From Flavobacterium humi (GTDB lineage: Bacteria; Bacteroidota; Bacteroidia; Flavobacteriales; Flavobacteriaceae), in NCBI RefSeq assembly GCF_004745595.1, contig NZ_SRLH01000001.1, positions 558,602 through 622,601 of the forward strand: a stretch of DNA of 64,000 bases, in the 5' to 3' direction. Position numbers and translations under genes: made by a program. Positions 52,702 to 61,398 of the stretch are shown one piece after another (the first letter of the stretch is position 1; each line of letters begins with the position of its first letter). The notes under the pieces were generated by a model. That model made no database searches and had not been told where the DNA came from. It was given only the letters and a program-made list of their open reading frames with translations.

Positions 52702-53673
52702 ATGAAAGGACCTATAAGTCAGTTTATAGAAAAACACTACCTGCATTTTAATGCGGCAGCGTTAGTAGATGCAGCAAAAGGATATGAGGAACATTTACTG
52801 GATAACGGTAAAATGATGATTACCCTTGCCGGGGCCATGAGTACGGCAGAGCTTGGAAAATCATTAGCAGAAATGATCCGCCAGGACAAAGTACATATCA
52901 TTTCCTGTACCGGAGCCAATCTTGAAGAAGATATAATGAACCTTGTAGCGCATAATTCCTACAAAAGAGTGCCGAATTACAGAGATTTGAGCCCTCAGGA
53001 AGAATGGGACCTGTTGGAAAACCATTACAACCGTGTAACCGATACCTGTATCCCGGAAGAAGAAGCGTTCCGCAGGCTGCAATCACACCTGTTTGACATC
53101 TGGAATAAAGCCGATAAATCAGGCGAAAGATATTTTCCTCATGAGTTCATGTACCAAATGATCAATTCCGGCGTTTTAAAACAATATTACGAAATTGACC
53201 CTAAAGATTCATGGATGGTTGCAGCAGCAGAAAAAAACTTACCTATTGTAGTTCCTGGTTGGGAAGACAGTACTATGGGGAATATTTTCTCTTCTTATTG
53301 CATCAAGGGCGAATTCAAACCGACCACAATGAAAAGCGGTGTGGAATATATGATGTGGCTTGCAGACTGGTACCCTAAGAATTGTGCCGGCAAAGGAGTT
53401 GGTTTCTTCCAGGTTGGCGGTGGAATCGCAGGTGATTTTCCTATCTGCGTGGTGCCAATGTTATATCAGGATATGGAAATGCATGATATCCCGTTTTGGA
53501 GTTATTTCTGCCAGGTTTCGGATTCGACCACAAGCTACGGTTCCTATTCAGGAGCTGTTCCTAATGAAAAAATCACCTGGGGCAAGCTGGACATCACCAC
53601 TCCGAAATTTATTGTGGAATCAGATGCTACAATTGTAGTTCCATTAATTTTTGCTTATATTTTAGATTTATAA
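52702..53673 (+). CDS. Deoxyhypusine synthase family protein
   Basis: A 323-residue NAD-dependent enzyme of the deoxyhypusine/homospermidine synthase family. The NAD-site and active-site blocks are MITLAGAMSTAELGKSLAEMIR near residue 38-59, HIISCTGANLEEDI, GVGFFQVGGGIAGDFP and the catalytic lysine Lys295 in ITWGKLD, aligning with human Lys329. Bacteria lack eIF5A, and bacterial family members have been shown to make homospermidine or related polyamines, so with arginine decarboxylase next to it a polyamine role is likely, though the substrate is not proven. Confidence 0.9.
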   Translation: MKGPISQFIEKHYLHFNAAALVDAAKGYEEHLLDNGKMMITLAGAMSTAELGKSLAEMIRQDKVHIISCTGANLEEDIMNLVAHNSYKRVPNYRDLSPQEEWDLLENHYNRVTDTCIPEEEAFRRLQSHLFDIWNKADKSGERYFPHEFMYQMINSGVLKQYYEIDPKDSWMVAAAEKNLPIVVPGWEDSTMGNIFSSYCIKGEFKPTTMKSGVEYMMWLADWYPKNCAGKGVGFFQVGGGIAGDFPICVVPMLYQDMEMHDIPFWSYFCQVSDSTTSYGSYSGAVPNEKITWGKLDITTPKFIVESDATIVVPLIFAYILDL

Positions 53674-53678
53674 TATTT

Positions 53679-54077
53679 ATGAAAAGAATTATCGTTGATT
53701 ATTCAAAACTAACAGGCGAGATTTTAAACCTATTAGTCGAAAAATTCCCTGACGGATATGATGATTCCGATATTGTCCGTTTTAAAAATGCCAAAAACGA
53801 AACTGTCGAAGCCGTAGAAGTCAGAACCGAAGACACTATCTATCTTGTAAAAGTAAGTACCAAGCTTGCTGACAGGATCGAGAATTATGACGAAGATGAT
53901 GAATTAGAAACAGAAGGGGAAGATTCATTGGACGCATTGAAAGAACTGGAAATCGATGATGCTGATGATGACGATGACGTGGATTCCGACAAAGCGGAAG
54001 ATGATACCGAAGATACTGATGAAGACACCGAAGATTCGGACATCGAGGACGAAGACGATGATTCAGAAGAAGATTAA
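53679..54077 (+). CDS. Acidic-tailed hypothetical protein, 132 aa
   Basis: A small protein whose first 80 residues look folded (IIVDYSKLTGEILNLLVEKFPDGYDDSDIVRFKNAKNE, VRTEDTIYLVKVSTKL) and whose last 50 residues are almost all Asp/Glu. It starts 5 bp after the deoxyhypusine-synthase-like gene, so it belongs to that operon. A strongly acidic disordered tail could hold cations such as polyamines or contact basic partners; this is speculation. I do not know the family. Confidence 0.8.
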   Translation: MKRIIVDYSKLTGEILNLLVEKFPDGYDDSDIVRFKNAKNETVEAVEVRTEDTIYLVKVSTKLADRIENYDEDDELETEGEDSLDALKELEIDDADDDDDVDSDKAEDDTEDTDEDTEDSDIEDEDDDSEED

Positions 54078-54078
54078 C

Positions 54079-54111
54079 AAAAAAGGAACTCAAATTGAGT
54101 TCCTTTTTTTA
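54079..54111. terminator. Terminator of the polyamine block
   Basis: AAAAGGAACTCAA and TTGAGTTCCTTTT form a 13-bp stem with T-runs on both sides, serving the convergent STAS-like gene as well. Confidence 0.85.
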
Positions 54112-54131
54112 TTTCCTGTTGCCAACGTTTT

Positions 54132-54464
54132 TTAAAATCCCAAATCACGTTCTATTTCTTCCATTTCAATCAAATCATGTGCTTCCAATAAGGTCGGAAC
54201 CACATGCAAAGAAGATGGCACATCATTAAAATCAATAGCCGATGTGACTAATACGAATGATTTCTTCTCTTTTTTAAACTTTTTGGCCAGGTCCTGAAAG
54301 GACTTTACAGCCTTTATATCCAATGATGCGTCATGGGACATGTCCAAAATGACATTCGTTTCTTTAAAGGTGGCAAACTGATTTGTCACTTTCTCCAAAA
54401 AAACACCCGAGTCGCTTTCGGTATCCCTTATTATGGTGGTATGTCCTTTGTGTTCTACTTTCAT
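54132..54464 (-). CDS. STAS-domain-like small protein
   Basis: A 110-residue protein with the strand-helix order of STAS/anti-sigma-factor-antagonist domains: KGHTTIIRDTESDSGVFLEKVTNQF, then VILDMSHDASLDIKAVKSFQDLAKKFKKEKKSFVLVTS, and VPTLLEAHDLIEMEEIERDL. Neither a phosphorylatable serine motif nor a partner kinase is evident. It is the third gene of the pyrR-pyrB transcript, 9 bp after pyrB; what it does there is unknown. Confidence 0.7.
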   Translation of the reverse strand: MKVEHKGHTTIIRDTESDSGVFLEKVTNQFATFKETNVILDMSHDASLDIKAVKSFQDLAKKFKKEKKSFVLVTSAIDFNDVPSSLHVVPTLLEAHDLIEMEEIERDLGF

Positions 54465-54473
54465 ACTACAAAT

Positions 54474-55400
54474 TTACTTAATTTTTGAAGCCAATAGATA
54501 AATTACTGCCATTCTTATCGCTACCCCGTTTTCCACCTGGTTCAGTATCACCGATTGTTTCGAATCTGCAACGTCGGATGTAATCTCAACACCACGGTTG
54601 ATAGGCCCTGGATGCATAATTACGATTTCCTTCTGTAAGGAATCCAATAATGCCTTATCCACTCCATATTGCATCGCGTACTCGCGGGTTGACGGGAAAT
54701 AACTAATGTCCAATCGTTCGTTCTGCACCCGAAGCATGTTAGCCACATCGCACCATTCCAAGGCTTTACGCAAATTTGGCTCCACTCCTACACCCAATTC
54801 CCCGATGTATTTGGGAAGCAATGTTTTAGGTCCGCAAACTTTTACTTCTGCCCCTAATTTCTGTAAGGAATAAATATTGGAAAGCGCTACTCTCGAATGC
54901 AGGATATCCCCCACAATAACGACTTTCTTACCGGCTACATCCCCTAGTTTTTCACGGATCGTATATGCATCCAGCAAGGCCTGGGTTGGATGTTCGTGCG
55001 CCCCGTCTCCGGCATTTACAATACTTGCTTTCACATTTTTAGACAAAAAAACCGCCGCACCGGGAGACGAATGCCTCATGACCACCATGTCTACTTTCAT
55101 GGAAAGGATATTGTTTACGGTATCTATCAGTGTTTCTCCTTTTGTTACGGAAGATTGTGAAGCAGCAAAATTAATGACATCGGCCGAAAGCCTTTTCTGG
55201 GCCAGTTCAAACGAAAGTTTTGTCCTGGTGCTGTTTTCAAAAAATATATTGGCTATTGTAATGTCTTGTAAGGAAGGTACTTTTTTGATCGGGCGGTTGA
55301 TAACTTCTTTAAAATGATCGGCAGTTTCAAAAATGAGATTAATATCGTGCTCATTAATGTATTTTATTCCTAATAAATGATTTACGCTTAATTCCTTCAT
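54474..55400 (-). CDS. pyrB: Aspartate carbamoyltransferase, catalytic chain
   Basis: A 308-residue enzyme of pyrimidine synthesis. Carbamoyl-phosphate and aspartate sites are visible: FFENSTRTKLSFELAQKRL, AGDGAHEHPTQALLDAYTI, VGDILHSRVALSNI and MHPGPINRGVEI. Length equals the single-chain catalytic family; no PyrI regulatory chain is nearby. It is 1 bp after pyrR and 9 bp before the STAS-like gene, an operon probably under pyrimidine control through PyrR. Confidence 0.96.
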   Translation of the reverse strand: MKELSVNHLLGIKYINEHDINLIFETADHFKEVINRPIKKVPSLQDITIANIFFENSTRTKLSFELAQKRLSADVINFAASQSSVTKGETLIDTVNNILSMKVDMVVMRHSSPGAAVFLSKNVKASIVNAGDGAHEHPTQALLDAYTIREKLGDVAGKKVVIVGDILHSRVALSNIYSLQKLGAEVKVCGPKTLLPKYIGELGVGVEPNLRKALEWCDVANMLRVQNERLDISYFPSTREYAMQYGVDKALLDSLQKEIVIMHPGPINRGVEITSDVADSKQSVILNQVENGVAIRMAVIYLLASKIK

Positions 55401-55401
55401 T

Positions 55402-55938
55402 TTACTTTGTAATTAATTCTACTGAATCCTCTCCTGCGGTTGCTGCCCATTTGACCACCACTTTCTCATTATTTATGGCATCCACCTGTCTTCCGCGATA
55501 ATCGGGCTGTATAGGCAAATGACGGCTGAAACGCCTGTCAATAAGCACCAGCAGTTCAATTTCGGCTGGTCTTCCGAAGGATTGTATCGCCGTTAATGCT
55601 GCCCTGATGCTTCGACCAGTATAGAGTACATCATCAATAAAAATGACTTTTTTATTTTCTACCGGAAAATCAATCTGTGTTTTATTGGCCTCCAGTGTTT
55701 CGCCCCTGCGGAAATCATCCCTGAAGAAAGTGATGTCCAGAAAACCCAAAGAAACGGCCGGGATTTGGTACTCTTCTTCTAAAATCTGCTTTAAACGGTT
55801 GGCTAATTCCACTCCCCGGGGTTGGAGCCCTATCAAAATCGTATCGGAAAAATCAAGGTGATTTTCAATTAACTGACAGGCCAAACGGTGAAGTATGATG
55901 GTTACTTCTTTTTGATTGAGCAAAATTTTTTGACTCAT
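55402..55938 (-). CDS. pyrR: Bifunctional pyr operon regulator / uracil phosphoribosyltransferase
   Basis: A 178-residue type I PRTase with PRPP loop VIFIDDVLYTGRSIRAAL (residues about 97-114) and PyrR blocks LIGLQPRGVELANRL, LGFLDITFFRDDFRR and IELLVLIDRRFSRHLPIQPDY. In Gram-positives PyrR binds pyr mRNA to cause attenuation; here no clear attenuator is seen in the 187 bp upstream, so it may act mainly as a uracil salvage enzyme or regulate by another route. First gene of the operon. Confidence 0.94.
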   Translation of the reverse strand: MSQKILLNQKEVTIILHRLACQLIENHLDFSDTILIGLQPRGVELANRLKQILEEEYQIPAVSLGFLDITFFRDDFRRGETLEANKTQIDFPVENKKVIFIDDVLYTGRSIRAALTAIQSFGRPAEIELLVLIDRRFSRHLPIQPDYRGRQVDAINNEKVVVKWAATAGEDSVELITK

Positions 55939-56087
55939 AGCTGGTTGTTATGTTTGGAGTGTAAAATTAAGGATTTTTTTGGATAAAAAAAGGGCCTCTT
56001 AATCGATGGGTTAAAATATTATTGCCGATTTATATTTCAAGGCTTCGACAGTTGGGAAACTTTCTCTTCTTTTGCTATTTTCATTGC

Positions 56088-56119
56088 AAAAAAAAGCCTT
56101 GCATTTCTGTAAGGCCTTT
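56088..56119 (-). terminator. Terminator of the 455-aa LRR protein gene
   Basis: On the minus strand AAGGCCTTACAGAAATGCAAGGCTTTTTTTT gives a bulged stem followed by Ts, just after the stop. Confidence 0.7.
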
Positions 56120-56125
56120 ATGCTG

Positions 56126-57493
56126 TTAATTTTTGATAAACCTGGTAGTTACCGTTCCTTTATCGGAATCAATCCTCATAAAATAATGGCCTTTTGCCAT
56201 CATGGAAACATCTACAGTCCTTGTATTGTGCGCGTTGGGAATGGACAGTGCCAATTGCCCTAAAGTATTGTAAACCGTAACAGACGTAATTTCAGCAGCT
56301 CCGGTAGAGATATTCAGCACATCATTTGCCGGATTCGGATATACATCGATAAGAGAAGCTAGAGCAAAATCTTCGGTACCTAAAGTACAGGAAGAACTTA
56401 CGGCGCAATTTACATAGTTATATTGATTGACGATATTCTGTACCAGGCTGATTTTATTTTCATTGGTACAGATCAAGCCCAGCCCCGGATTGCTGGAAAA
56501 TGTAAAAATATCGTTGACTCCGCCAGTATAACCTGTATTTTTAAACAAGATAGTATGTAGGTTATTCCGATCGCATGCCAAAGTGGTAAGATGGCCGAGT
56601 TCGTTTACATCCAGCTGCGTCAACTGATTGTTACTGCAATAGATTTCTATAAGATTATACAGCCCGCTAACATTCAAATAGGTCAATTCGTTCATATGGC
56701 AATACAAATATTTCAGGTTGTTCAGTCCTGTAATATTCAAGTTGTTGATATGATTGTTCCAGCAATACAGGTAATCCAGGTTAGGCACTCCGCTGGCATC
56801 CAGGGCAGTCAGCTGGTTGCTTCCGCAAGATAAGGAACGAAGACTGGTCAATCCGCTTAAATTCAAACTCGCAAGCTGGTTGTTCCCACACAAAACCTCG
56901 TTAAGATTTGTCAGGCCCGTAATACTTAAACTGGTTAATTGGTTATTGTTGCAATGCAGGTATTTAAGGTTCGACAACTGGCTGACATTCAGGCTTGCCA
57001 ATAGGTTATTATCGCAACCCAAACGTTCCAGTTGTACCAATCCTGAAAGGTTCAGGTTTTGTATCTGGTTTTTATCCAGGAGCAGTTTCTTAAGATTGGG
57101 CAATCCGGCCACATTGACCTGTTGTAAGTCGCAGAACGTCAGCTCCAATTCAATAAGATTTGTCAGGGTAGAAACATTTACGGTACTCAATGCCAGATTA
57201 TAGCAGTACAGGTTTTTAAGATTGGTAAAGCTCCCAACGCCCGTAATATCGTGCATCTCCGGCATATGGAACACAAAAAGAGAAACTACGTTAGCCGTTT
57301 CACTGACTTCAATCTCACCATTATGGTTGGTATCAATCGTAATATTATTGCCGGCGGCATTTTTTGCGATGCCCTGGCTTGGGCTTGCTTCCAGCAACCT
57401 GGCTTTAAAAGCAGCATCGGGAATGCTAATAACCTGCGCACGCACTCCTGTAAAAAGGCATAAAGCCAATAGTAGAAAGTAGCTCTTCTTCAT
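56126..57493 (-). CDS. Secreted leucine-rich repeat protein with T9SS sorting domain (455 aa)
   Basis: Signal peptide to VRAQ (residue 20), then an EF-hand-like loop DTNHNGEIEVSE (residues about 54-65), then at least nine leucine-rich repeats of exactly 21 residues with consensus L-x-x-L-N-V-S-G-L-x-N-L-x-x-L-x-C-x-N-N-Q (residues about 115-330), capped by FSSNPGLGLICTNE. The last 75 residues are a type A T9SS domain (VYPNPANDVLNIS, YNTLGQLALSI, MAKGHYFMRIDSD). LRRs usually bind proteins or glycans on the cell surface. It is the smallest of four related genes to the right. Confidence 0.9.
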   Translation of the reverse strand: MKKSYFLLLALCLFTGVRAQVISIPDAAFKARLLEASPSQGIAKNAAGNNITIDTNHNGEIEVSETANVVSLFVFHMPEMHDITGVGSFTNLKNLYCYNLALSTVNVSTLTNLIELELTFCDLQQVNVAGLPNLKKLLLDKNQIQNLNLSGLVQLERLGCDNNLLASLNVSQLSNLKYLHCNNNQLTSLSITGLTNLNEVLCGNNQLASLNLSGLTSLRSLSCGSNQLTALDASGVPNLDYLYCWNNHINNLNITGLNNLKYLYCHMNELTYLNVSGLYNLIEIYCSNNQLTQLDVNELGHLTTLACDRNNLHTILFKNTGYTGGVNDIFTFSSNPGLGLICTNENKISLVQNIVNQYNYVNCAVSSSCTLGTEDFALASLIDVYPNPANDVLNISTGAAEITSVTVYNTLGQLALSIPNAHNTRTVDVSMMAKGHYFMRIDSDKGTVTTRFIKN

Positions 57494-57507
57494 GGGTTAA
57501 ATTTTAA

Positions 57508-57515
57508 TAAAGATA
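57508..57515 (-). promoter_or_regulatory. Near-consensus -7 element for the 455-aa LRR gene
   Basis: On the minus strand TATCTTTA differs from TAnnTTTG in its last base and lies 14 bases before the start at 57493. Confidence 0.35.
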
Positions 57516-57536
57516 CGTTTTTTAGATTTTATTAAC

Positions 57537-57569
57537 AAAAAAAGCCCCACAATTTTAAGGGCTTTTTTT
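57537..57569 (-). terminator. Terminator of the 1239-aa LRR protein gene
   Basis: AAAAAAAGCCCC..AAGGGCTTTTTTT hairpin with a T-run on the minus strand, 15 bp past the stop at 57585. Confidence 0.8.
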
Positions 57570-57584
57570 GAAAAATATCTTTTT

Positions 57585-60500
57585 TTAATTCTTGACAAAC
57601 TTCGTATTGGCAATTCCTTTATCGGTATGGGTTTTGATAAAGTAATTACCCGCAGCCAATCCTGAAACATCAATGGTTTTAATTTCTTTCGCATTTGGGA
57701 TTACTAAAACCAATTGGCCTACCGTATTGTAGATACTAATAGAATTGATTTCGATGGTTTCTTTGGCAGAAATAGTCAATACATCATGCACCGGATTCGG
57801 ATATACGTTAAAATAATTCGAAAATTCAAAATCTTGTCGGTTTAATGCCCCAATAGTCGTTGTGGCTGTATTGGTTACAACAGGAAAATTATAATCAAAA
57901 TAAATACTGGCCGTATTGCTGAAAGTGTCTCCATTTACCAAAGTCGGTTTGGTCTTGATTTTAAAAGCTACGAAACCGTCATTATTGGCATCATCGAAAG
58001 GCAAGTTAATGTTCTGGAAAATGAATTCCACTTTATCGCCTTCGGTAATTTTTGTCACAAACGAATGGCTTCCTTTAATCGGAAGTAAGGAACTGATATC
58101 GAACTTAGCCGTATCGATCATATCTTTTACCACAATATTCTGGGCTGGGAAAGTTCCTGTGTTTTCAAAACGGATCATGTAATGCACATACTCTCCTATT
58201 TTAGTTGTCGAGATAGTACGGCCTTCCATACACGTTTTGTCATTCGGATCTAAAGAATTAACAACTGTCTGGTTAAGCTCAAAAGTATTGTCATTAGGAA
58301 ATTCATCAGTTACTGCAGAAGTTATCGAAGCTGTGAAATTTAAAACATCGCCATTGTTCAAAGCCGGTGTTTCGGTTGGTGAATTCAAATTCAGGACAAC
58401 TGAAACCTCCCTGCTTTCCAAAGGCTGCAAATTTGTAAAATCCCAAGACAGGCTATTTCCATTCTGATTGGCAATCAATGGGCTGGCAGAAACAAGATCC
58501 AAGGTTGCATCGTTGAAAGCCATGGAAACCGAACCTGATTGGATACCGGTTCCTTTGTTTTTATAAATCAGTTTATAAGTAGCATCAAATCCAGGTACGG
58601 CTTGAGCTATAGGCAGCAGCGTAATCTCCAAATCTTCATGCGTACCATTTGGAGTAATGCAGAAATTTTGTACAAACGGGCTGGTTTCTGTAGGGAATTC
58701 GACAGTAACGCTCGCAGGCGATACGGAAAAATACGCTGAATTCTCAACAAGCGGAGTTATCGTATGCGTACCCGAAGCTACAGGAATAGAATAATTCCCT
58801 GACATATTGGAAATCAAGCTTCCAGTAGCCACACCATCGCTGATATTGAATTTCAAATTTGAAAAAATAGCATCTGAAGCATCACAACCGTTGGCATCAC
58901 CATCAAGTTTAATATTCCCTTGGATGAGATACGAATCACCTTCAGGTGCAAAAGAACAATAGGAATTAACATGGCAATTGACATAATTATTTTCGGCAAT
59001 TATGTTCTGGATCTGCTCTAGTTGCGATTCATCGGCACAAACATATTCCAAGGCAGGATTTCCCGTTAGGTCAATTTCCTCTTCATTAATGCCATTTTTC
59101 AAGAAAACCGTTTTTAGCAAAGGAGAATTGCCGCAATACAAATATTGAAGTAAAGGAGAATGGATCACATTAAGCGTAGTCAATTGATTTTCAGAACAAG
59201 CAAGTCCATTAAGCATGGTCAAATGGTCAAGATCCAATACGCTTAGCTGATTGTTGGAACAATATAAATTTTCAATAGTATCTAAATCACTGGTATCCAG
59301 AGATGAAACCTGGTTATACGCAAAAGCAAGGGTTTTTAAATTAGTCAAACCTGTTACATCCAAAGACGTAATAGCGTTGTATGAACAATTTATAAAGTAG
59401 GCATCGGTTAAATGGCTAAGATCTAAAGCTGCCAACTGGTTTTTAGAGCAGTTCAGGTATTGTATTTCCTGCATCTCCAAATTCAAAACAGGCAGTAAAT
59501 TAGAAGAACAATCCAAAGTTTGAAGGCTCGTACAACCACTTAAATCTAAGTTTGCAAGCTGGTTTTGACCACAACTCAGTTCTGTAAGCAAAGGCAGGTT
59601 ATTTACTTCCAAAGCAGTCAGGTTGTTAGTACCGCATGACACTTTTTTTAGGGTTGGAAAACTATTCAAATGCAAGGAAGGCAACAGGTTTTTGCTACAA
59701 TCTATAGTGGTAAGGTCCGGGATATCGGACAGGTTCATAACCGTGAGTTTATTGTTCCGGCAGTAAATAGTTTTTAATATAGGCATATTGGCAACGGTCA
59801 AGGAATTGATTTTTCCCGAATTGCCACAATTTAAATAGGATATCAGAGGTAGGTTTTGAATTTTTACGGTTTCCAGGTCACTTGCTGTTGGTATATTCAA
59901 ACTTGTCAAAGCAGCCATGTTGGAAACCTCCAAGCTGACCAATTTAGTATTTTGCGTTAAGGATAAACCTTGCGTTGTCAAATTGTCAACCACCAAAGTT
60001 TTCAACAAAGGATAAGGAGAAAAATCAGGCCAGATATTCACATCTTTAATCACAACATTCTCTAAAGGGTTGCTATAAAATCCCAATGACCCGGTACAGT
60101 TCTTTATCGTAAGGTCTTTTACCTGGTTATTATTACAAACAAAATACTCCAGATGGGTAAAATCTACAAGGCTTAAGGAAGTTATCTGATTTATAGTGCA
60201 ATCAATATTCTTTATATTAGGAAGATTGGTCGTAGTTAGCGTAACCAGATTGTTGTTCCTGCAATTTAAATCTGTAAAATAAGGCTTATCCTGAATATTC
60301 AAAGAAACAATTTGATTCTGAGAACAGGAAAGGTTTTTCAACATATTGGTATTATCAACATTTAAAGAGGTCAAGTTGTTCTTGTCACAAGACAAATCTT
60401 CCAAAAGAGGAGAACTGCTTATATCTAAAGAAGTTAAGTGGTTCTGATAACAGTTGATGGATTTTAATGCCGGCAAATTGGCGGTTTGCAAGGAAGTCAA

Positions 60501-61304
60501 TTCGTTCCAGCCGCAATACAACGTTTCCAAATGGATTAAATCGGAAACATTTAAAGCTGCTATTGTATTTTGATTACAGTTCAAATCTTTTAGCATTGGA
60601 ACATTTGTCAATACCAAAGTATTCAATCTGTTATAATTACAATCCAATACTTCTAATACAGGTAAATCTGACAGGTTCAATGAAGTCAGGAGGTTTTCAT
60701 CGCATATGATCGATTTTATCCCGGGAGCACCAGAAATGGACAAGGAGGAAATCCCGTTAGAATGACAATCCAGGATTTCCAGTTCTGGCAAATTAGACAG
60801 GATAATCGAAGGAGCCCAATTATTGACCGTCTGCATATAATAACGGTTATGGTACCAGTTCAATTTTTTCAGGTGTGGCAAGCCATGGATATCGATTGGA
60901 AAACTAGATGAATTGTTTACACTGGTGAGTTCTTGTAGGTTTGTAAACGAATTCAGCGTATTCCAGCCTAAGGACACGGCACTCATACTGCAATCCAGCT
61001 TTCGTATGTTATGGAAATTTTCAAGGCCGGTAAGGGAATATATATAATCCCCACCCGTAAATCCTGGGACAATGGCCGGGCTTAAGTTCAATTCATACAC
61101 ATTTAATGCTTCGCTAACTTCAATCTGATTGTTGTTATTAGCGTCGATTTTCATGTTGTTGCCGTTTATGTCTTTGGCAATTTCACTATTTGTACCGGAT
61201 AAAAGCAAACGATTTAAGGTCCGAAAGTCAAAATTATTGATCGTTTGTGCCGTAACACCATTAAAAAGGCCTAAAGCCAATACCAAAAAGTAGATTTTCT
61301 TCAT
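57585..61304 (-). CDS. Large secreted LRR protein with DUF7619-like and T9SS domains (1239 aa)
   Basis: Signal peptide to VTAQ (20 residues); EF-hand-like DANNNNQIEVSE near 52-63; then about two dozen leucine-rich repeats of 21-23 residues spanning roughly 85-760, many with the L-x-C-x-x-N-x-L ladder; a carboxypeptidase-regulatory-like/beta segment (GNIKLDGDANGCD, about 815-900); conserved modules typical of Flavobacterium T9SS proteins (ITLLPIAQAVPGFDATYKLIY; SLDPNDKTCMEGRTIS; YVHYMIRFENTGTFPAQNIVVKD, here called DUF7619-like from memory); and a type A T9SS tail ending TKFVKN. Probably a cell-surface adhesin or binding protein. Largest of the family. Confidence 0.88.
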   Translation of the reverse strand: MKKIYFLVLALGLFNGVTAQTINNFDFRTLNRLLLSGTNSEIAKDINGNNMKIDANNNNQIEVSEALNVYELNLSPAIVPGFTGGDYIYSLTGLENFHNIRKLDCSMSAVSLGWNTLNSFTNLQELTSVNNSSSFPIDIHGLPHLKKLNWYHNRYYMQTVNNWAPSIILSNLPELEILDCHSNGISSLSISGAPGIKSIICDENLLTSLNLSDLPVLEVLDCNYNRLNTLVLTNVPMLKDLNCNQNTIAALNVSDLIHLETLYCGWNELTSLQTANLPALKSINCYQNHLTSLDISSSPLLEDLSCDKNNLTSLNVDNTNMLKNLSCSQNQIVSLNIQDKPYFTDLNCRNNNLVTLTTTNLPNIKNIDCTINQITSLSLVDFTHLEYFVCNNNQVKDLTIKNCTGSLGFYSNPLENVVIKDVNIWPDFSPYPLLKTLVVDNLTTQGLSLTQNTKLVSLEVSNMAALTSLNIPTASDLETVKIQNLPLISYLNCGNSGKINSLTVANMPILKTIYCRNNKLTVMNLSDIPDLTTIDCSKNLLPSLHLNSFPTLKKVSCGTNNLTALEVNNLPLLTELSCGQNQLANLDLSGCTSLQTLDCSSNLLPVLNLEMQEIQYLNCSKNQLAALDLSHLTDAYFINCSYNAITSLDVTGLTNLKTLAFAYNQVSSLDTSDLDTIENLYCSNNQLSVLDLDHLTMLNGLACSENQLTTLNVIHSPLLQYLYCGNSPLLKTVFLKNGINEEEIDLTGNPALEYVCADESQLEQIQNIIAENNYVNCHVNSYCSFAPEGDSYLIQGNIKLDGDANGCDASDAIFSNLKFNISDGVATGSLISNMSGNYSIPVASGTHTITPLVENSAYFSVSPASVTVEFPTETSPFVQNFCITPNGTHEDLEITLLPIAQAVPGFDATYKLIYKNKGTGIQSGSVSMAFNDATLDLVSASPLIANQNGNSLSWDFTNLQPLESREVSVVLNLNSPTETPALNNGDVLNFTASITSAVTDEFPNDNTFELNQTVVNSLDPNDKTCMEGRTISTTKIGEYVHYMIRFENTGTFPAQNIVVKDMIDTAKFDISSLLPIKGSHSFVTKITEGDKVEFIFQNINLPFDDANNDGFVAFKIKTKPTLVNGDTFSNTASIYFDYNFPVVTNTATTTIGALNRQDFEFSNYFNVYPNPVHDVLTISAKETIEINSISIYNTVGQLVLVIPNAKEIKTIDVSGLAAGNYFIKTHTDKGIANTKFVKN

Positions 61305-61321
61305 TTATGGAAATTTTTGTG

Positions 61322-61329
61322 CAAATATA
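61322..61329 (-). promoter_or_regulatory. -7 element for the 1239-aa LRR gene
   Basis: On the minus strand TATATTTG fits TAnnTTTG, 17 bases before the start at 61304. The same block is duplicated at 63639. Confidence 0.5.
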
Positions 61330-61365
61330 ACTGTAAACAGCTCCTTTAAAATTATTTTTTCAATA

Positions 61366-61395
61366 AAAAAGCCCCATATTTCTATGGGGCTTTTT
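61366..61395 (-). terminator. Terminator of the 740-aa gene
   Basis: AAAAAGCCCCATA and TATGGGGCTTTTT form a 13-bp stem with a TTTC loop, then T-run on the minus strand. Confidence 0.85.
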
Positions 61396-61398
61396 ATT

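Larger units (their letters stand above)
61305..61395. repeat. Duplicated intergenic block, copy 1 (pairs with 63622-63712)
   Basis: The roughly 85 bases from GTGCAAATATAACTGTAAAC through the GCCCCATA terminator hairpin are almost identical to 63637-63712. Each holds one promoter and the preceding gene's terminator. Together with the near-identical 3' ends of the flanking genes it forms a repeated cassette. Confidence 0.9.
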
